Shown: in pieces, positions 59,794-64,000 of the stretch
Position numbering within the stretch: position 1 is the stretch's first letter
Layout: each line of letters starts with the position of its first letter
NCBI GenBank assembly: GCA_017472695.1
Contig: JAFUOQ010000022.1
Location: 1-64,000 of the forward strand
DNA length: 64,000 nt
Direction: 5' to 3'
Source: Clostridia bacterium
GTDB lineage: Bacteria; Bacillota; Clostridia; Oscillospirales; CAG-272
Translations under genes and position numbers: made by a program
The notes under the pieces: model-generated
Databases searched by the model: none
What the model saw: only the letters and a program-made list of their open reading frames with translations
Told to the model about the DNA's origin: nothing

Positions 59794-60240
59794 ATGAACG
59801 ATATTCAAAATCTACAGCAGACATCCATCTCGCAAGACGAGAGTGATGATGAATGTTACATAATTGGCGACGATAGTCTTTCTGATGAGGATTATCACGA
59901 TAACGAAAATTACCCTATTTTAAAAACACGTAAATCCTTGTTTGCTCTTCTATCTTTTTGCTGTGGATTTATTGCTGTTTTACTTTGTTGCATTAGCTTT
60001 GGCGCAGATGTATTTTTGCCACTTATAAGCTTTTTATCGGGTGGACTACAAATAATTCTCGCCATTACTGGAATTGTCTTTTTTGTAATTGACATTATAA
60101 AAAACAAAGCGCCAAATGGATTGGCATATGCAGGCTTGATTTCTTCTATGCTATCCATTGTGCTTGCAATTTTGCAAATTACATATGCTATCATAGTTGC
60201 TACATCATTTGTTGTTTCTGTTCTAGTTCACGCATTTTAG
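59794..60240 (+). CDS. DUF4190-like small membrane protein 2
   Basis: Paralogue 2 of 3. 148 residues with the same plan: acidic N-terminus (1-45), hydrophobic block SLFALLSFCCGFIAVLLCC, then FFVIDIIKNKAPNGLAYAGLISSMLSIVLAIL. The VDxxKNK..G.AxAGxIxS core matches paralogues 1 and 3. The upstream site AAGGTAA is weak. Confidence 0.65.
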   Translation: MNDIQNLQQTSISQDESDDECYIIGDDSLSDEDYHDNENYPILKTRKSLFALLSFCCGFIAVLLCCISFGADVFLPLISFLSGGLQIILAITGIVFFVIDIIKNKAPNGLAYAGLISSMLSIVLAILQITYAIIVATSFVVSVLVHAF

Positions 60241-60274
60241 TGTGTTAGAAATAAATTCTTGAAGGAGGATAATC

Positions 60275-60649
60275 ATGAACGAAAACTACGAGGTTTACGA
60301 AGAGGTAGAAGCGCCTGCTGAAGAAGCAGTTGTTGAAGCTATACAAGATGGAGACAAGCCAGAAAAGGTATTTGGTGTTACATCTTTAATATTCGGTATA
60401 CTCTCTCTTGCAGCTTTCCTTATTCCACTCCCACTATCTTCATACTTCCCACTCATTGGTGTTATCTTTGCTGTTATTGACAAGGCAAAGAATAAGAAGA
60501 TGACAGGTGTTGGTAAAGGTGGTTTGATCTGCTCAATCGTTGCTTATGCAATTACTGTAATTACATTGACTGTAACTCTTATTACTATCATTCTTGTATA
60601 TGTTGGTGTTTTTGTATTCGGTGTATATATGGCTACCGAAGGCTATTAA
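60275..60649 (+). CDS. DUF4190-like small membrane protein 3
   Basis: Paralogue 3 of 3. 124 residues: acidic N-terminus rich in Glu and Ala (1-28), FGVTSLIFGILSLAAFLI, then FAVIDKAKNKKMTGVGKGGLICSIVAYAITVI. GAAGGAGG precedes the ATG, the best site of the three, so this protein is probably the most abundant. A terminator at 60675 ends the cluster. Confidence 0.7.
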   Translation: MNENYEVYEEVEAPAEEAVVEAIQDGDKPEKVFGVTSLIFGILSLAAFLIPLPLSSYFPLIGVIFAVIDKAKNKKMTGVGKGGLICSIVAYAITVITLTVTLITIILVYVGVFVFGVYMATEGY

Positions 60650-60674
60650 TATTATTAATTTATAATATCGGATT

Positions 60675-60704
60675 AAATCGCATTCTTTTTTAAGGATGCG
60701 ATTT
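60675..60704 (+). terminator. Terminator of the DUF4190-like cluster
   Basis: AAATCGCATTCTT pairs with AAGGATGCGATTT (one G-U pair), followed by a T-rich run. Confidence 0.75.
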
Positions 60705-60784
60705 ATTTTTTGCATATTTTGTCCGTTTCTCGAATATCTATTAGTAAATATGTTGCAAAGTGCGCATTGAAAGGACGGATATAG

Positions 60785-62251
60785 ATGAATATATACGAGG
60801 ATATTGCTAAAAGAACAAACGGCGAAATTTATATTGGTGTTGTTGGCCCTGTGCGTAGTGGAAAGTCTACGTTTGTGAAAAAGTTTATGGACTGCGTGGT
60901 TATTCCAAATATTGACTCCTCATATGATAAGGAAAGAGCGAAGGACGAAACACCTCAAAGTGCATCTGGAAAGACTATCATGACAACCGAGCCTAAATTT
61001 ATTCCAGACGAGGCTGTGAGTGTAAGCATTGGAACTTCAAGCATGAAGGTTAGATTAATCGACTGCGTTGGATATATGGTTCCGGGTGCCATAGGCGCCG
61101 AGGAAGGCGATGGGCCTCGCATGGTGATGACTCCTTGGAGTCAAGAGCCAATGGAGTTTGAGCAGGCTGCCGAATATGGCACTAAAAAGGTGATTTGTGA
61201 CCATTCAACGGTTGGTATAGTTATAACAACTGACGGAACAATAGGTGAATTGCCAAGAGAATCATATCAAGATGCTGAAAAACGCATAATAGATGAATTA
61301 AAATCTATGAATAAGCCGTTTGTTATTGTGTTAAATTCAGCCACTCCCCTCGACAAAAATGCTCAAGAGCTTGCTTTTTTGCTTGAAGAAAATTATGGAG
61401 CTCCTGTCGCTTTAGTTAATGCTCTTGAGCTTTCAAACGAAGACTTTGACGGCATAATTGAACTTTTGCTTGGTCAATTTTCCGTTAATGAATTGAGATT
61501 CAATCTGCCAAAATACTTGTCATCGCTTGACAACAATCACTGGTTAAAGGAAAGCCTATTATCTTCAATTAAGGATTCAGTTTCAGGAGTTGAAAAAATA
61601 AATGATATAAAAAGCTGTTTAAGCGTGATATCTGAAAATGAAAATGTTTATGGCGAGCTCACATTGGTATCGAATCTGGGAACCGGCGAGGCTGACATAA
61701 CTCTTGAATTAAAGCCAGAGCTATACTATCAAATAATGAGCGAGTTTTGTGGTATAGAGATTAAGGATGACAGAGACCTGTTCTTAAATATAAAGGAATT
61801 AGCAGAGGTGAAAAAGGAATACGACAAATTTGCTGATGCTATTGAAGAGGTAAACGCAGGAGGTTATGGAATTGTTTTACCTAATGTTGACGATATGACT
61901 CTAGAAGAGCCAGAAATAGTCAGACAATCCGGTGGATACGGTGTTAAATTAAAGGCGTCTGCTCCTTCAATACACTTGATTCGTGCATCAATAAACACAG
62001 AGATAAATCCTATCGTTGGTAATGCCGAGCAATCAGAGGAAATTGTTAAAAACATGCTTGCTGAATTTGAAGACGACCCCAAAAAGCTTTGGGAATCAAA
62101 AATGTTTGGAAAATCTCTTTACGAGCTTGTTAATGACGGATTACATGCAAAGCTTGAGCATATTTCTCCTGAATCGCGCAATAAGCTCTCTGATACTTTA
62201 TCACGAGTTATAAACGAAGGATCAAATGGTTTAATTTGCATTTTATTGTAA
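60785..62251 (+). CDS. spoIVA: Stage IV sporulation protein A (coat basement ATPase)
   Basis: Mother-cell ATPase that polymerises on the forespore surface and anchors the coat and cortex. The 488-residue protein is of normal length. The TRAFAC-type NTPase domain has Walker A GPVRSGKST (21-29), TTEPKFIP and LIDCVGYMVPGA; the C-terminus ends with the conserved short hydrophobic NGLICILL, which in Bacillus contacts SpoVM. GAAAGGACGG precedes the ATG. Sigma-E control is expected from the family, but I see no unambiguous sigma-E promoter in the 80 bases upstream. Single-gene unit. Confidence 0.97.
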   Translation: MNIYEDIAKRTNGEIYIGVVGPVRSGKSTFVKKFMDCVVIPNIDSSYDKERAKDETPQSASGKTIMTTEPKFIPDEAVSVSIGTSSMKVRLIDCVGYMVPGAIGAEEGDGPRMVMTPWSQEPMEFEQAAEYGTKKVICDHSTVGIVITTDGTIGELPRESYQDAEKRIIDELKSMNKPFVIVLNSATPLDKNAQELAFLLEENYGAPVALVNALELSNEDFDGIIELLLGQFSVNELRFNLPKYLSSLDNNHWLKESLLSSIKDSVSGVEKINDIKSCLSVISENENVYGELTLVSNLGTGEADITLELKPELYYQIMSEFCGIEIKDDRDLFLNIKELAEVKKEYDKFADAIEEVNAGGYGIVLPNVDDMTLEEPEIVRQSGGYGVKLKASAPSIHLIRASINTEINPIVGNAEQSEEIVKNMLAEFEDDPKKLWESKMFGKSLYELVNDGLHAKLEHISPESRNKLSDTLSRVINEGSNGLICILL

Positions 62252-62281
62252 AAAATAGTACCCTGTGTTTAAATTTTGTAA

Positions 62282-62315
62282 AAAATACTCTCCTTTTATT
62301 AGGAGAGTATTTTTT
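62282..62315 (+). terminator. Terminator of spoIVA
   Basis: AAAATACTCTCC-TTTTATTA-GGAGAGTATTTTTT, a 12-base-pair stem with a T run. Confidence 0.85.
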
Positions 62316-62364
62316 CTTTTTTATGGTTAAGAATAATTAAAAATAAAAACAAAAAGGAGCTTTT

Positions 62365-63657
62365 ATGAAATCAATTTGGGAAAATGATATTGAATTTCCA
62401 CAATTCCCTACCCTAAATTGCGACACAGAGTGCGACGTTTTAATAATCGGTGGTGGAATTGCAGGAATTTTGTGCGCATATATGCTAAACTCGGCAGGAG
62501 TAGACTATATATTGCTTGAAAGCGATAGAATTTGCAACAAAGCTACAAGCTTAACCACCGCAAAAATTACATCGCTTCACGGATTTATTTATTCAAGATT
62601 GATAAAAGAATTTGGCATTGATATAGCTCGTCTATATTATGAAGCCAATGAGGAAGCAATTGCCGAATATAAGAAAATCGTAAAAAATATAGACTGTGAT
62701 TTTGAAATATGTGATAGCTACATCTATTCTATATCGGACACAATTAAAATTCAAAAGGAATATGATGCGTTAAAAAAGCTCAATATTAAATGTGAGCTAA
62801 CAAAAACATGTGAGCTTCCATTTAAAATTGCAGGTGCTATAAAATTCTCAAGTCAAGCCAGCTTTAATCCCTTGAAATTCTTATCTGAAATAGCAAAAGA
62901 TTTAAAAATATATGAGCACTCACAGGTGAAAAAGATAGGAAAAAATTTTGCTTATACCGATAAAGCTCAAGTAAAAGCAAATAAAATTATTTTTGCTACA
63001 CACTTTCCATTTTGGGATTTACATGGCTTTTATTTTGCTAAAATGTATCAAGAAAAAAGCTATGCTATTGCTTTTAAAAGTACTAAAAAAATCAAAAATA
63101 TGTATATAGATGATATGAGCGAGCTATCAGTAAGAAGATACAACGACTATTTAATTCTCGGTGGACAAAAGCATAGAACCGGTAAAAAGAGTGGCGGCTG
63201 GGAGGAGCTTACATCTTTGAAGGAGAAGTATTTCCCAGGAAATGAAATTGAATATAGATGGGCAACAGAAGACACAATCACCCTAGATGGAGTTCCTTAC
63301 ATTGGAAAATATTCGGCATTTTCAAAGGACACATATGTAATAACAGGCTTTAATAAATGGGGTATGACAAGTAGTATGATCGGTGCAAAATTGCTTTGTG
63401 ATATTATCATTGGCAAAGAAAACAAATATGAGAAGCTATTTTCACCACAAAGAAGCATTTTAAGAAAACAGCTTTTTGTCAATCTATTTGAAACAACAAC
63501 AAATCTTTTGTCTTTTTCTGTGCCTAGATGTACACATCTTGGTTGCAAGCTAGTTTGGAACAAAAACGAGCGCACTTGGGATTGTCCGTGTCATGGCTCA
63601 AAATTTGCGGAAAATGGGTCTGTTCTAAATGGTCCAGCTAATAAAAATTTAAATTAA
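62365..63657 (+). CDS. FAD-dependent oxidoreductase with C-terminal Rieske [2Fe-2S] domain
   Basis: Redox enzyme of 430 residues. An N-terminal DAO-type FAD fold (IIGGGIAGILCAYML, about 27-41) begins after the family start SIWENDIEFPQFPTL, and a FAD-contacting end lies at YVITGFNKWGMTSSMIG. The C-terminal Rieske domain (about 365-430) has both cluster motifs, CTHLGC and CPCHGS, so it should carry a [2Fe-2S] cluster. Such fusions occur in many Clostridia and Bacilli; the substrate is unknown. AAAAAGGAG precedes the ATG. It is unrelated to the GlpA-like cluster at 7288-9775 beyond sharing the DAO fold. Confidence 0.93.
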   Translation: MKSIWENDIEFPQFPTLNCDTECDVLIIGGGIAGILCAYMLNSAGVDYILLESDRICNKATSLTTAKITSLHGFIYSRLIKEFGIDIARLYYEANEEAIAEYKKIVKNIDCDFEICDSYIYSISDTIKIQKEYDALKKLNIKCELTKTCELPFKIAGAIKFSSQASFNPLKFLSEIAKDLKIYEHSQVKKIGKNFAYTDKAQVKANKIIFATHFPFWDLHGFYFAKMYQEKSYAIAFKSTKKIKNMYIDDMSELSVRRYNDYLILGGQKHRTGKKSGGWEELTSLKEKYFPGNEIEYRWATEDTITLDGVPYIGKYSAFSKDTYVITGFNKWGMTSSMIGAKLLCDIIIGKENKYEKLFSPQRSILRKQLFVNLFETTTNLLSFSVPRCTHLGCKLVWNKNERTWDCPCHGSKFAENGSVLNGPANKNLN

Positions 63658-63704
63658 TTCCAATTATAATATGCTCATATGATAATATATTCATAATAGA
63701 ATAA

Positions 63705-63746
63705 TATAAAAAATAGCCAAAATCGAAAATTTTGGCTATTTTTTAG
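63705..63746. terminator. Bidirectional terminator between the Rieske and SGNH genes
   Basis: AAAAAATAGCCAAAAT and ATTTTGGCTATTTTTT form a 16-base-pair stem with T runs on both strands. Confidence 0.85.
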
Positions 63747-63768
63747 TATTATTTTTACTTAAACCAGT

Positions 63769-64000
63769 TCAGAAATACTTTTTATCGACAAATGCGTTGG
63801 CTAAAGCTTCACAGCCTTCCTTGTTTGGATGTCCCCCGTAGCGAGAAAGATTTTGATTTGGTTCGTTTTGTCCCAATATAGAAACTGTATCAAAAATTTC
63901 TACCTTTTTTGATAATCGTCTATTAATATAATCGTTTACTTCGTTCCATTTTTTAGTTTTTTCCTCGTCCCAATCAAATGGAGGTACTGTAAAAAGTATA
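63769..64000 (-). CDS. SGNH/GDSL hydrolase-like protein, C-terminal part (cut by the window edge)
   Basis: An open frame on the minus strand enters from the right edge and stops at 63769. The 77 visible residues include VPPFDWDEEKTKKWNEVNDYI and, near the end, RYGGHPNKEGCEALANAF, which fits the GDSL/SGNH block V pattern (DxxHPNxxG, here with Gly-Gly before His). It is the C-terminal end of a lipase/acylhydrolase or carbohydrate esterase type protein. N-terminal motifs lie outside the window. Confidence 0.6.
   Translation of the reverse strand, partial: ILFTVPPFDWDEEKTKKWNEVNDYINRRLSKKVEIFDTVSILGQNEPNQNLSRYGGHPNKEGCEALANAFVDKKYF

Noticed and set aside
60705..60784. Sigma-E promoter for spoIVA
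   Set aside because: Bits such as GAATAT and ATGTTG occur, but no pair matches the minus-35 and minus-10 consensus with good spacing.

Overview
This window looks like a chromosomal segment from an AT-rich, spore-forming Firmicute of the class Clostridia, probably a gut-type anaerobe. Five genes point to endosporulation: an alpha/beta-type SASP (1889), a SpoIIQ-like M23 protein (19022), a SpoVAF/GerA-family germination protein (46696), SpoIVA (60785) and a CotH-domain exported protein (14956). HPr kinase, mini-RNase III, a ClpE-like ATPase, strong GGAGG-type ribosome binding sites and consensus sigma-A promoters with 17-base spacers fit the same assignment. No prophage, plasmid or CRISPR array is visible. 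Most of the window is a housekeeping backbone with a few small mobile or repetitive elements.

Layout. 1-250: a perfect TTGACA-17-TATAAT promoter reads leftward out of the window and probably drives an rRNA operon. 255-6530: a Kef-type antiporter, the SASP, a GH2 beta-glycosidase, PcrA helicase and tRNA-Leu(CAA). 6608-9775: a REP-associated transposase carrying two copies of its own palindrome inside its reading frame, then a GlpA-like oxidoreductase cluster with a shortened DUF1667 gene. 9945-14271: mini-RNase III and a heterodimeric ABC exporter whose first gene has an odd start. 14315-19675: a shortened nucleotidyltransferase-like gene, CotH, a CDF transporter, a ThyX-like protein without the RHR motif, and the SpoIIQ-like protein. 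19946-25959: a sugar isomerase/dehydrogenase pair, a phosphodiesterase, an unrecognised cluster of small proteins, HprK and a small XRE regulator with repeated operator-like sites. 26087-33168: alpha-galactosidase, an orphan sugar-binding lipoprotein, glutamate dehydrogenase and an archaeal/eukaryotic-type ProRS. 33316-42072: a long leftward gene block (ruvC, methyltransferase, ecfA1-ecfA2-ecfT, truA, two cvpA-like genes, clpE-like). 42257-46637: the divergent DUF951-yfhO-ruvA-ruvB operon. 46696-54437: spoVAF, a THUMP methyltransferase, a histidine kinase, ychF, a divergent response regulator, a repeat cluster and trpS. 54480-64000: an AI-2E-type permease, a cyclophilin, an ECF S component, a HAD phosphatase, a CNNM transporter, DUF2752 plus three DUF4190-like paralogues, spoIVA, a Rieske-fused oxidoreductase and a partial SGNH hydrolase.

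Functional links. RuvA, RuvB and RuvC are all present but split over two divergent operons about 75 bases apart. The ECF energising module (38072-40669) has no S component beside it, but a candidate S component lies at 56189. The histidine kinase (49292) and response regulator (52359) are probably partners although ychF separates them and they face opposite ways. The most unusual items are the RAYT gene with its own REPs embedded, the ThyX-like and nucleotidyltransferase-like proteins with missing signature motifs, the ABC exporter start, the small-protein cluster at 22736-24687, and the nested short inverted repeats at 19791-19950 and 53104-53370.
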